Part shown: positions 1 through 8,486 of the stretch, piece by piece | Numbering within the stretch: the stretch's first letter is position 1 | How the letters are laid out: every line of letters starts with the position of its first letter | Origin: an uncultured Mailhella sp. | GTDB lineage: Bacteria > Desulfobacterota > Desulfovibrionia > Desulfovibrionales > Desulfovibrionaceae | Reading direction: 5' to 3' | NCBI GenBank assembly: GCA_910577155.1 | Contig: CAJTMS010000014.1 | Coordinates: forward strand, 1 to 38,669 | DNA length: 38,669 bases | Made by a program: the position numbers and the translations under genes | Notes under the pieces: model-generated | Database searches by the model: none | Seen by the model: the letters and a program-made list of their open reading frames with translations, nothing else | Told to the model about the DNA's origin: nothing

Positions 1-136
1 AAATTGTAAAAAAAGAATTTAAAAACTCAATTAATTATATCATTTCAATATATTACCATTTACTTGATTATATTTATAACTTTCCTTGCGTGCATACTTC
101 TTTTTTGATAAAACATTTTTGTAAAAACAAATAATA

Positions 137-157
137 ATACTGTTAATAATACAGTAT
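137..157. promoter_or_regulatory. Inverted repeat upstream of the TAXI binding-protein gene
   Basis: A 7-base inverted repeat, ATACTGT and ACAGTAT separated by TAATAAT, lies just before the ribosome binding site (166-170) of the TAXI gene. Its size and position suit an operator for a dimeric repressor, but the surrounding DNA is very AT-rich, so chance is possible. I could not place a convincing promoter in bases 1-136. Confidence 0.3.
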
Positions 158-175
158 ATTTTTATGGAGGAAGCA

Positions 176-1153
176 ATGCATAAATTTTTTAATCGCTTTG
201 CTCTTGCTTTATTGGGTCTTGGTCTATGTTTTATGCCTTTGCAGGCGGAAGCAAAAACAACGTTTATTACCATTGGAACAGGCGGTATTACCGGTGTTTA
301 TTACCCAACAGGCGGTGCAATAGCCAAAATTGTCAATGACAGAACGGAATTTGGAATAAAAGCGACAGCTGAAGCAACCGGTGCTTCTATTTTCAATATC
401 AATGCTGTAAAGGGCGGTAACCTTGATTTCGGTATTGCTCAGGCAGACAGCCAATATTTAGCTTACAACGGAAAAGGCGAATGGGAAGGACAGCCTGTTT
501 CCGATCTCCGCTCTGTGTTTTCTTTGGCTCCTGAAATGATTACCTTTGTTGCTGCTGAAGATTCCGGGATTAAAGCTATTGAAGACGTAAAGGGGAAAGT
601 TATCAATATCGGCAACCCGGGTTCCGGCAACCGTCAAAATGCCATTGATATTTTCAATGCCCTCGGGATTAACTATGAAAAGGATTTCAAGGCAGAAAGC
701 CTCAAAGCTGCTGACGCTCCCCGTATGCTCCAAGACGGACGCATTGACGGTTTCTTCTATACTGTCGGACATCCAAACGGAAATATCAAAGAAGCAACTG
801 CCGGCATGAGAAAAACCCGCATTGTTTCCATTCCCGAAATCAAAAGCCTTTTTGAAGCCGCTCCTTATTATTCCATGGATACCATTGACATGGCGCAATA
901 TCCGGAAGCAACCAATGCCGGTGAAGGCAAAATCAGCACCATTGGCATGAAAGCAACTTTGATTACTTCTGCTGCCATTGATGAAGAAGTTGTGTATAAT
1001 TTGACAAAAGCTGTTTTTGAAAACCTTGACGAACTGCGCACTCTTCATCCTGCTTTAGCAAATCTTACCAAAGAAGGCATGCTCGAAGGATTGTCTGCTC
1101 CGCTCCATAAAGGGGCTGAACGCTACTACAAAGAAGTTGGTTTGATTAAATAA
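176..1153 (+). CDS. TAXI family TRAP transporter solute-binding protein
   Basis: Periplasmic substrate-binding protein of a tripartite ATP-independent (TRAP) transporter of the TAXI subclass; it captures a solute, often a carboxylate or amino acid, for the membrane permease encoded next. The product has 325 residues. Residues 1-26 form a signal peptide (basic start, hydrophobic core, AEA before the cut), followed by the family-typical start of the mature protein, TFITIGTGGITGVYYPTGG. Length is normal for the family. An in-frame ATG exists at 164, but the GGAGG at 166-170 sits five bases before the ATG at 176, so 176 is the likely start. The substrate cannot be read from the sequence. A hairpin follows the stop codon and separates this gene from the permease. 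Confidence 0.93.
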   Translation: MHKFFNRFALALLGLGLCFMPLQAEAKTTFITIGTGGITGVYYPTGGAIAKIVNDRTEFGIKATAEATGASIFNINAVKGGNLDFGIAQADSQYLAYNGKGEWEGQPVSDLRSVFSLAPEMITFVAAEDSGIKAIEDVKGKVINIGNPGSGNRQNAIDIFNALGINYEKDFKAESLKAADAPRMLQDGRIDGFFYTVGHPNGNIKEATAGMRKTRIVSIPEIKSLFEAAPYYSMDTIDMAQYPEATNAGEGKISTIGMKATLITSAAIDEEVVYNLTKAVFENLDELRTLHPALANLTKEGMLEGLSAPLHKGAERYYKEVGLIK

Positions 1154-1168
1154 GATATTCTTCCGCAT

Positions 1169-1194
1169 AAGGGGGAATATTTCCCCCTTTTTTA
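1169..1194 (+). terminator. Hairpin with T-run between binding protein and permease
   Basis: AAGGGGGAA (1169-1177) pairs perfectly with TTCCCCCTT (1181-1189) across a three-base loop and is followed by more T residues. It has the form of a Rho-independent terminator, but it lies between two genes of one transporter. It probably acts as a partial terminator, or as a stabilising 3' end that raises binding-protein level over permease. Confidence 0.75.
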
Positions 1195-1237
1195 ATGGCA
1201 AAATTTGTTTTGCACGTTTTTATTTTAAAGGTATGGT

Positions 1238-3343
1238 ATGAAAAAAAAGAAAGAATCAGCATTTAAACCCGATTCTTATCGCGAGGAAATGCTCAAGGGC
1301 GAGCATGGGCTTCGTGGGGAAGGTTCCGGTTTTACTGAAAATCTTACATTAATTATTGGACTTTTATGGTCTTTATTCCAACTTGCATCAGCCGGTTTTA
1401 TTCTGATTGATGCAATTTTTGTCCGTGCAATTCACTTAGCCTTTGCCATCAGTCTTGTTTATCTCAATATTCCCATGTTTAAACACGGAAAAAACAGTGA
1501 TTGGGATAAACGTATTTTACTGGCCATGAACAGGGTTACTGTTCTTGACTATATTTTTGCGATTTTTGCCGCTTTTTCCGCTCTTTACATTATTCTTGAT
1601 TACACGGGCTTAGCCTCAAGAGCAGGGCTGCCTATTCCCCGTGACCTTATTTTTGGTTTTTTACTCATTGTGTTGCTTTTGGAAGCAACACGCAGGGTTA
1701 TTGGACCGGCCCTTCCCACCATTGCTATGTGTTTTATTCTCTATGTTTTTTCCGGTCCCTATTTACCCGATTTTCTTGCCTTCAAAGGAGCTACCGTTTC
1801 CCGCTTTATTTCGCAGATGACTATGGATTCTGAGGGGATTTACGGTGTTCCCCTGCAAGTTTCCGCAACAGTTGTTTTCCTCTTTGTTTTATTTGGAACC
1901 ATGCTGGAAAGAGCAGGCGGAGGACAATTTTTTATCCGTCTTGCCATAGCCGGTTTGGGGCACTTTAAAGGCGGCGCTGCAAAAGCCGCTGTTTTGGGCA
2001 GCGCCCTGACAGGTATGATTTCCGGTTCCAGTATTGCCAACGTTGTGACAACGGGTACGTTTACCATTCCTTTAATGAAAAAAATGGGCTATCCTGCAAC
2101 AAAAGCTGCCGCCATTGAAGTTGCTGCCTCCACCAACGGTCAGCTTGCCCCGCCTGTTATGGGGGCTGCTGCCTTTATCATTGCAGAATATGTCAATATT
2201 CCCTATATTGAAGTAGCCAAAGCAGCGGCTATTCCTGCTTTTGCCTCTTACGTTGCCCTGCTCTGGATTACCCATGTGGAAGCAAGCAAACTCGGCATGC
2301 AGGGTTTGCCGAAATCCGCCCTTCCCAAGGTCGGAGAAACTCTCAAAGAGGGCTGGGTCTTTTTAATCCCTATTTTCATGCTCCTTTACGAACTTATTTT
2401 TGCCCAGCATTCTGCAGAAATGAGCGTATTTAGGGCAATTTGCGTGCTCAGCGTCATGATGCTCGGCAAAAGCTATATCCGTGCACGCCTATATGGTTTT
2501 TCCCGTTTTGAAAGTTTAAAACTTTCTGTCAAAGACTGGCTTATTTCCCTTTCCGCCGGAGCAACAAGCATGGCGGGTGTCGCCCTTGCCACAGCCTGTG
2601 CAGGGATTATCGTCGGCTGTATTTCCCTTGGTCTTGGACAACAAATTACCACATTTGTGGAAATTTTATCCATGAACAATATTTTGCTGCTTCTTTGCAT
2701 TACTGCCCTTGCAAGCCTTTTGCTGGGTATGGGCTTACCTACCACCGCAAACTATATTATCATGGCGTCACTCACTGCCCCTATCCTTGTGCGTCTGGCT
2801 TCAAACGTTGATATTCACGGTTTAAACCTGACAGTTCCCCTTTTGGCAGCTCACCTTTATTGTCTTTATTTCGGTATTCTGGCAGACGATACGCCCCCTG
2901 TGGGGCTTGCTGCCTATGCAGGCGCCGCCATTGCCGAAGCTTCGCCCATCGCCACGGGTATACAAGGCTTTTGGTATGATATCAGAACAGCCATTTTACC
3001 GCTTATGTTCTTTTTCAACCATGATATTATCTTGTGGAATATTCATTCTGTTCCCATGAGTTTCTTTATTTTTGGCATGACCTGCCTTGGCACCGTCAAT
3101 TTTGCGTCCTTTACCCAAGGCTGGTTTATCAATAAAAATACCGGGCTGGAAAAAGCTCTTCTTGCTTTTAATACCGTTTTATTCCTCAACCCCTTCCTGA
3201 TTACCGGTTTTGTTCTTCCCTATGAATACCGTTATCTCGGGTACGGACTCGGCATTCTGATTATGGGACTTATCTACATTTTGCAAAAAGCACGTCCCAA
3301 CACCGTAAAACCACTCAAAGCACCCAAGTATGACGCTATTTAA
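1238..3343 (+). CDS. TRAP transporter fused permease (4TM/12TM, TAXI type)
   Basis: Inner-membrane permease that imports the solute delivered by the TAXI protein, driven by an ion gradient. The 701 residues form one chain joining the small (DctQ-like, about 4 membrane spans, roughly residues 25-160) and large (DctM-like, about 12 spans) subunits, the usual arrangement for TAXI systems. Visible family motifs include GSALTGMISGSSIANVVTTG and EVAASTNGQLAPPVMGAAAF near the middle and LLGMGLPTTANYIIMAS and LADDTPPVGLAAYAGAAIA later; these belong to the DctM core. An AAAGG at 1227-1231 precedes the ATG. It is cotranscribed with the binding protein through the hairpin at 1169-1194, and the zinc-ribbon gene follows after 22 bases. 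Confidence 0.93.
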   Translation: MKKKKESAFKPDSYREEMLKGEHGLRGEGSGFTENLTLIIGLLWSLFQLASAGFILIDAIFVRAIHLAFAISLVYLNIPMFKHGKNSDWDKRILLAMNRVTVLDYIFAIFAAFSALYIILDYTGLASRAGLPIPRDLIFGFLLIVLLLEATRRVIGPALPTIAMCFILYVFSGPYLPDFLAFKGATVSRFISQMTMDSEGIYGVPLQVSATVVFLFVLFGTMLERAGGGQFFIRLAIAGLGHFKGGAAKAAVLGSALTGMISGSSIANVVTTGTFTIPLMKKMGYPATKAAAIEVAASTNGQLAPPVMGAAAFIIAEYVNIPYIEVAKAAAIPAFASYVALLWITHVEASKLGMQGLPKSALPKVGETLKEGWVFLIPIFMLLYELIFAQHSAEMSVFRAICVLSVMMLGKSYIRARLYGFSRFESLKLSVKDWLISLSAGATSMAGVALATACAGIIVGCISLGLGQQITTFVEILSMNNILLLLCITALASLLLGMGLPTTANYIIMASLTAPILVRLASNVDIHGLNLTVPLLAAHLYCLYFGILADDTPPVGLAAYAGAAIAEASPIATGIQGFWYDIRTAILPLMFFFNHDIILWNIHSVPMSFFIFGMTCLGTVNFASFTQGWFINKNTGLEKALLAFNTVLFLNPFLITGFVLPYEYRYLGYGLGILIMGLIYILQKARPNTVKPLKAPKYDAI

Positions 3344-3365
3344 GGTATGAAAAGAAGGATATGCC

Positions 3366-3863
3366 ATGCGACTTATCAAACATATACAAAAAACAACTAT
3401 TCCCAAACTCAACAAACCTGTCCGTGCTTTGCCCAGAAAACGCCGTATCCAAAAACACGGCAAAGAACCCGTCCTTGTCTGTTCAAAGTGTAAAACAGTT
3501 TTTCCCGAATTTCTGGCGCGCTGCCCGGAATGCGGCAGCCGTGACTGGCAGGGGTTATCGGAAGTCAATCCCTATAATAATGCCCCACTGGAACAATTTT
3601 TAAAACTCTGCGGTCATCTCATGTGGCTGGGGGGCTGTATCGCCTGCATTTTCCTTTTATGGCAAACGACTTCTTCTGATCAGGCATATAACGAACTGCT
3701 GGTGCTTTCTGCTGTCTTGGTAGCGGCATTCGGCGTTTTTGCCTCTGTTGGGTATTTTGGTCTCAGCGAAATCAATCGCCGTGTGGAAAGAATACAAAAA
3801 CGTTTGCGTACGTTTCCCGAAGATTTCCATAGCCACGCCAAAAAGCCGCGCTATAAACAATAA
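3366..3863 (+). CDS. Small zinc-ribbon protein with two membrane segments
   Basis: A 165-residue protein that I cannot assign to a named family. The first 35 residues are strongly basic. A zinc ribbon follows, with paired cysteines at C39/C42 and C53/C56 (CSKC and CPEC). Two hydrophobic stretches, about residues 80-100 and 110-132, would span the membrane, and the C-terminal tail is basic. The start at 3366 is preferred over the out-of-frame ATG at 3361 because AGAAGGA (3353-3359) is spaced correctly and this frame is long. The gene begins 22 bases after the TRAP permease stop, which suggests cotranscription. A role in assembly or control of the transporter is possible but unproven. Confidence 0.75.
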   Translation: MRLIKHIQKTTIPKLNKPVRALPRKRRIQKHGKEPVLVCSKCKTVFPEFLARCPECGSRDWQGLSEVNPYNNAPLEQFLKLCGHLMWLGGCIACIFLLWQTTSSDQAYNELLVLSAVLVAAFGVFASVGYFGLSEINRRVERIQKRLRTFPEDFHSHAKKPRYKQ

Positions 3864-4001
3864 CGGGTATCATTCATGGCTAGTATCCAGCCGTAACCCT
3901 GCAATTTTTCTCTTTTTAACAAGACTTGAAAATTTAATATAAAAACATATACTGATTTTAAAGAAACATATTTTTATTGAGGATAGAAATAAGATTATCC
4001 C

Positions 4002-5423
4002 ATGCCTATAGAACAAACTGAAAAAAACTCTTTTTGGGAAACATTTTTTTTAGGAGAAAGGCTTTTTGACCGTTATCTTTTCCTTTTTCTGATTGGAATA
4101 GAATTATTAATGTCCTTTTCATTTTTAGGCTTTATCCATATTCCTCCTATCTCTGTCACGTTTGCTTATTTTCCGATTATTGTTTCCGGACTTTTATTAA
4201 AAATGCCGCAGACACTCATTATCAGTTTATTTTTTGGATTTGCGTCATTATTTAAAGCAACTCCCTATTATGTCATGTTTGCTGACGCTGTTTTTTCTCC
4301 GTTTTCAAGCAATGCCCCTGTGAATTCTATTTTTTTAAGCCTTGGCACCCGTTTATTATTCGGGGCACTTGTTTCCTATTTTTTTAGCTGTGCGATACAC
4401 AAAAAATTTGAATACCTTTGGATTGGGCTTGTTGCATGTCTGAGCCCAAAACTCCATTCAATTATTGTGCTGACAGCTCTTGGCATGCTGTTTCCCGAAT
4501 TTGATTTAAACATTACGAATACACTCAATTGGGATTTTAATGACACTCTCACAGCCCTTGGCTGTATTTTCCTGTGTATTGGCTTATGGTATGCTATTAA
4601 TACAGAGAAATTCCAATTTTTGAAACATGCTATCAACCATGCATCCCAAAATCCCTATAAATCAAAATTTTTCTTTTTTGCATTAACAATTTTTATCTTT
4701 TTGCTCATTGCATTGGCTATTTCTGCCGCTCTTTATTTTATAGACAGAGAAGCATATATGCTCAAGCAATATCAAATTCTCATAACGCCGGTTATTGCCA
4801 AAGATTTGTTTTATCTTCAATGCCAATTTGTCTTTGCCATGGTAGGCATCATGCTTCTTTCCACCACCGTGTTATTTTCCTATCATCAGTATATGTCGTA
4901 TAAAGAATATCAGGACGGCATAGACACGTTAACCAATGTAATGGGAAGAAAGATGTTTTTCTTTTGCTGCCATAAACTGGAAAAAAAAAGCAAAACTGCG
5001 CCAAATACCGCCTCAAACTGGTTTTTATTTGTGGACATAGATTATTTTAAAGTCATTAACGATACCTTCGGGCATGCGGCAGGCGATAAAGTTCTCCATG
5101 AAATTGCCCAAAACTTATCGGCAGCCTTTAAAGAAACAGGATATATCGGCAGAATCGGCGGAGATGAATTTGCTGTCATCATTTACAAACCAATGTCAGA
5201 AGAAGAACTCGGGTACCATTTGTCAAAATTTTTAGAGAATATTTCTTCTCTCCTGCCCCAAGCAAAAGTTTCCTGCAGTATCGGCGGCTATGAATTTCTT
5301 TTTCCGCAAAAGCTTTCTCATATTCTTTCCAAGGCAGATAATATGCTGTATAAAGCAAAGGAAAACGGAAGAGCTTGTTACAGATTACAGCCGATACATT
5401 CCGGCTCTTCCTCTGAGGAATAA
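4002..5423 (+). CDS. Membrane-bound diguanylate cyclase (GGDEF domain)
   Basis: Makes cyclic di-GMP from two GTP, a second messenger controlling attachment and surface polysaccharides. Of 473 residues, about 24-240 hold several membrane spans, another span pair follows near 220-300, and the GGDEF domain fills the C-terminus. Active-site features are intact: DTLTNVMGRK at the domain start, VDIDYFKVINDTFGH, and GGDEF at residues 386-390. The RxxD product-inhibition site normally found five residues before GGDEF is absent (KETG is there). The first membrane block, with IPPISVTFAYFPIIVSGLLL and FADAVFSPF, reminds me of ECF transporter S-components; that is a resemblance by eye only. The ribosome binding site is weak (GAGGAT, about 15 bases away), so the start is less certain. 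It appears to be a single-gene unit. Confidence 0.88.
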   Translation: MPIEQTEKNSFWETFFLGERLFDRYLFLFLIGIELLMSFSFLGFIHIPPISVTFAYFPIIVSGLLLKMPQTLIISLFFGFASLFKATPYYVMFADAVFSPFSSNAPVNSIFLSLGTRLLFGALVSYFFSCAIHKKFEYLWIGLVACLSPKLHSIIVLTALGMLFPEFDLNITNTLNWDFNDTLTALGCIFLCIGLWYAINTEKFQFLKHAINHASQNPYKSKFFFFALTIFIFLLIALAISAALYFIDREAYMLKQYQILITPVIAKDLFYLQCQFVFAMVGIMLLSTTVLFSYHQYMSYKEYQDGIDTLTNVMGRKMFFFCCHKLEKKSKTAPNTASNWFLFVDIDYFKVINDTFGHAAGDKVLHEIAQNLSAAFKETGYIGRIGGDEFAVIIYKPMSEEELGYHLSKFLENISSLLPQAKVSCSIGGYEFLFPQKLSHILSKADNMLYKAKENGRACYRLQPIHSGSSSEE

Positions 5424-5635
5424 AAGATGCTCTTACAAAACTTCATGCAAAAGGCAATCAAAAAACCAATTTTACAAATTTGTTAATTTTCCGATAATAT
5501 TTTCTGTAATTCTGCATGCACTGATACGTACGTTTTCCCATGAAGAACAAAAAAGAAATTTTCCTATACAAAGATTTATTCTTAAAAGTACCCTTTCCGC
5601 CCCTTGTTTGCAAAAAAAGATTTTTACCAATTTTG

Positions 5636-5669
5636 TATCAAAACTCTTGCATATTAAGATATTTTGATA
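5636..5669. promoter_or_regulatory. Inverted repeat upstream of the nhaC-like gene
   Basis: TATCAAAA (5636-5643) and TTTTGATA (5662-5669) are exact reverse complements 18 bases apart, about 40 bases before the nhaC-like start. They could be paired binding sites or a weak leader hairpin. The rest of the 285-base gap (5424-5708) is AT-rich and shows no gene that I can support. A GAGGGAGAG ribosome binding site precedes the ATG at 5709. Confidence 0.25.
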
Positions 5670-5708
5670 TAGTAATACCCTATCTTAACTATAATTGAGG
5701 GAGAGCAT

Positions 5709-7025
5709 ATGAATACCCCAAGCCCTAAAGCATCTGCTTTACTGCCACTTATTGTATTTTTAATCCTCTTCATAGGAACAGGCGTATATTTAACCTTTCA
5801 AGATGTGAGCATGGCTTTTTATCAGCTTTCTGCCACTGTTGCCATTATTCCTGCCATTGTTATCGCCATCTGGCAATTCAGAGGAAAACTTAATCAAGGC
5901 ATAGCCCTTTTCCTGCAAGGCGTTGGCGAAAGCAACATTATTACCATGAGTTTTATCTATATCATGGCAGGGGCTTTTGCGACGGTTGCAAAATCCATTG
6001 GCGGTGTTGACGCAACGGTTAATTTCGGTCTTTCCTTAATTCCCGTTGATTTTATCGTGCCGGGCTTTTTCATTATTGCCGCCTTTATTGCCACTGCCAT
6101 GGGAACGAGTATGGGAACCATCGCAGCTATCGCCCCTATTGGGCTTGGCATTTGCGGGCAAACAGAAATCAGTACGCCGCTTATGCTTGGCGTCATTGTC
6201 GGCGGGGCTATGTTTGGGGATAACCTTTCCATGATTTCCGATACGACCATTGCTGCCACCAGAACACAAGACTGCGAAATGAAAGATAAGTTTATTTTCA
6301 ACTCCAAAATTGCCCTGCCTACGGCACTTATCACCATTCTTATTCTTTATTTTGCGACATCCGCTCCCTCAAGCGTGGAAATCCATGACTATGAATTTAT
6401 AAAAGTACTTCCCTACCTTACCATTTTGGTTATGGCTGTCTGCGGGATAAACGTTTTTATCGTGCTTTTGACCGGTATTATTTTCAGCGGCGCCATTGGG
6501 ATTTATTCCCTTGCTGACTATAATTTCCTGACGTTCAGCCAAAACATCTATGATGGCTTTGCAAGCATGAATGAAATCATGATTCTTTCCATGATGCTTG
6601 GCGGACTTGGAGAGCTGATTAAACATAACGGCGGTATTGCTTATGTTTTACATTCCATTGATAAATTTGCAAAACAAAACAGCGGTGAACACAGCCAAAA
6701 AGCAGGGGAGTGGAGTATCGCCGCTCTTGTCAGCTTTGCCGATATCTGCCTTGCCAATAACACCGTTGCAATTATTTTGACAGGCGGTCTTGCAAAGGAA
6801 ATCAAGGAAAAAAGCAAAATTGATTCCCGACGCTCTGCCAGTATTCTGGACATGGCTTCCTGCGTATTCCAAGGTCTTGTCCCCTATGCAGCTCAGCTTC
6901 TTCTGGCAGGCTCATTATCTCAAATATCCCCTATTGAAATTGCAATGCACAACTGGTATTGCATGCTCTTGGCTCTCGCGGTTATTTTATCTATCAGCTT
7001 CGGATTTCCGAAATCCAAAAAATAA
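5709..7025 (+). CDS. Na+/H+ antiporter, NhaC family
   Basis: Inner-membrane antiporter expected to expel sodium in exchange for protons. The 438 residues form about 10-12 hydrophobic segments. Family-like signatures are ATAMGTSMGTIAAIAPIGLG, GGAMFGDNLSMISDTTIAAT and, near the end, ADICLANNTVAIILTGGLAK followed by RRSASILDMASCVFQGLVPY. These match NhaC-type proteins rather than NhaA, NhaB or NhaD. A strong GAGGGAGAG ribosome binding site precedes the ATG. The next gene starts 63 bases after the stop with no terminator between, so it is probably transcribed with the two sodium symporters. The antiporter would then restore the sodium gradient they use; this coupling is inferred. Exchange of an organic acid or amine, as in the related MleN, cannot be excluded. 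Confidence 0.85.
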   Translation: MNTPSPKASALLPLIVFLILFIGTGVYLTFQDVSMAFYQLSATVAIIPAIVIAIWQFRGKLNQGIALFLQGVGESNIITMSFIYIMAGAFATVAKSIGGVDATVNFGLSLIPVDFIVPGFFIIAAFIATAMGTSMGTIAAIAPIGLGICGQTEISTPLMLGVIVGGAMFGDNLSMISDTTIAATRTQDCEMKDKFIFNSKIALPTALITILILYFATSAPSSVEIHDYEFIKVLPYLTILVMAVCGINVFIVLLTGIIFSGAIGIYSLADYNFLTFSQNIYDGFASMNEIMILSMMLGGLGELIKHNGGIAYVLHSIDKFAKQNSGEHSQKAGEWSIAALVSFADICLANNTVAIILTGGLAKEIKEKSKIDSRRSASILDMASCVFQGLVPYAAQLLLAGSLSQISPIEIAMHNWYCMLLALAVILSISFGFPKSKK

Positions 7026-7088
7026 TTCCGTTGAGTTTCACTTTTCCTTATGATAGATACAAAAACATACCAGACAAAAGGTTAATCT

Positions 7089-8459
7089 ATGACAAAACAT
7101 TCCAGAGAAGAATTAGCAACACGTTTAGGCTTTTTGCTTTTATCCGCCGGCTGTGCTATCGGACTGGGGAACGTGTGGCGTTTTCCTTATATCGCAGGGC
7201 TTTATGGAGGAGCCTATTTCCTCGCTGTTTATTTTTTCTTTTTACTTGCCGTTGGGCTTCCCATTATTGTAATGGAATTTTCCATAGGACGGGCTTCCCG
7301 CAAAAATATGGGAAATGCTCTGCACATGCTCGAACCGGTGGGCACAAAATGGCATAAAATCGGCTGGTTTGCCCTTATTGGCTCAATGCTTCTCATGATG
7401 TTTTACGTACCTGTTTCCAGCTGGCTCATTGCCTATTGTTTCCATACCGCATCAGGGGCACTCAATTTGTCTCCGCAGGAAGTCGGACAATTTTTCGGAA
7501 CCATGCTTTCCGAACCCATGCCTATGATTGGCTGGTCTTTAATCGTTATTGCCATTGGTGTTGGCGTTTGTTCCCTTGGCGTGCAAAAAGGGGTGGAAAA
7601 ATGTGTTAAAGTCCTCATGCTGGGACTGCTTATTCTTTTACTTGTTCTTGCCGGAAATTCCCTTACCATGTCAGGAGCAGGCGAAGGCATGAAATTCTAT
7701 CTTGCCCCGTCTTGGGAACGGGTGACACAGGCCGGCTTTTTCAATATGGTCAATGACGCCATGAACCAAGCATTTTTTACTTTAAGCGTGGGGATTGGAG
7801 CAATGCTTATTTTTGGCTCTTACCTCAATAAAAATAAAGCACTGACAGGTGAAGCCGTCTACATTGTCGGGCTTGATACCTTTGTTGCCATTATGGCAGG
7901 CATTATCATTTTCCCTGCCTGCTTTACTTTTGGCATTGAACCGAATGCCGGTCCCGGGCTTATTTTCATTACCCTGCCAAACGTCTTTAACTCCATGGCA
8001 GGCGGAACATTCTGGGGTACGCTCTTCTTTATTTTCATGGCAGCTGCTTCTCTTACTACGGTTATTGCTGTGTTTGAAAATATCATCTCCTATTACATGG
8101 ACGTGCATGAATGGTCACGAAGAACTGCTACTATTGTAACGGGTATTTCCATTGCCGTTTTAATGCTTCCCTGTATTTTTGGTTTCAATATTTGGTCTGA
8201 TTTTACCCCCTTTGGTGAAGGATCAAATATTTTAGATTTGGAAGACTTTATCATCAGCAACAATATGCTGCCTATCGGGTCTTTCCTCATCTTGCTTTTC
8301 TGCACAAGTCGCTACGGTTGGGGTTACGATAAGTTCCTTGAAGAAGCAAATATCGGCGAAGGGATTAAATTCCCGCGTTTCTTACGTTTTTACTTAAGTT
8401 ATGTGCTGCCTGCCATTATGTTTTTTGTCTTTATTCAAGGGTACTCCCGCTTCTTCTAA
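7089..8459 (+). CDS. Sodium-dependent transporter, NSS (SLC6-like) family, copy 1
   Basis: Sodium:solute symporter of the neurotransmitter:sodium symporter family, inner membrane, LeuT fold. The 456 residues contain about 11 membrane spans. The first span carries the sodium- and substrate-site signature AGCAIGLGNVWRFPY; later conserved stretches are NDAMNQAFFTLSVGIGAM and ACFTFGIEPNAGPGLIF. Bacterial members mostly carry amino acids; relatives in animals also carry taurine, GABA and betaine, so the substrate is open. The following gene is a close paralogue 27 bases downstream, and an NhaC-type antiporter precedes. An AGGTTAAT sequence before the ATG serves as a modest ribosome binding site. 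Confidence 0.92.
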   Translation: MTKHSREELATRLGFLLLSAGCAIGLGNVWRFPYIAGLYGGAYFLAVYFFFLLAVGLPIIVMEFSIGRASRKNMGNALHMLEPVGTKWHKIGWFALIGSMLLMMFYVPVSSWLIAYCFHTASGALNLSPQEVGQFFGTMLSEPMPMIGWSLIVIAIGVGVCSLGVQKGVEKCVKVLMLGLLILLLVLAGNSLTMSGAGEGMKFYLAPSWERVTQAGFFNMVNDAMNQAFFTLSVGIGAMLIFGSYLNKNKALTGEAVYIVGLDTFVAIMAGIIIFPACFTFGIEPNAGPGLIFITLPNVFNSMAGGTFWGTLFFIFMAAASLTTVIAVFENIISYYMDVHEWSRRTATIVTGISIAVLMLPCIFGFNIWSDFTPFGEGSNILDLEDFIISNNMLPIGSFLILLFCTSRYGWGYDKFLEEANIGEGIKFPRFLRFYLSYVLPAIMFFVFIQGYSRFF

Positions 8460-8486
8460 CCTAAAATAGCCTATTAAGGAATTGTT

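Noticed and set aside
40..273. 77-codon minus-strand frame at the left edge
   Set aside because: Overlaps the start and signal peptide of the TAXI gene, with no initiation signal or recognisable product.
458..1048. 196-codon open frame on the minus strand
   Set aside because: It lies wholly inside the TAXI binding-protein gene in antisense, has no ribosome binding site and its translation looks like no protein family.
5290..5667. 125-codon plus-strand frame after the diguanylate cyclase
   Set aside because: Begins inside the GGDEF gene out of frame, has no ribosome binding site and a low-complexity composition from AT-rich DNA.
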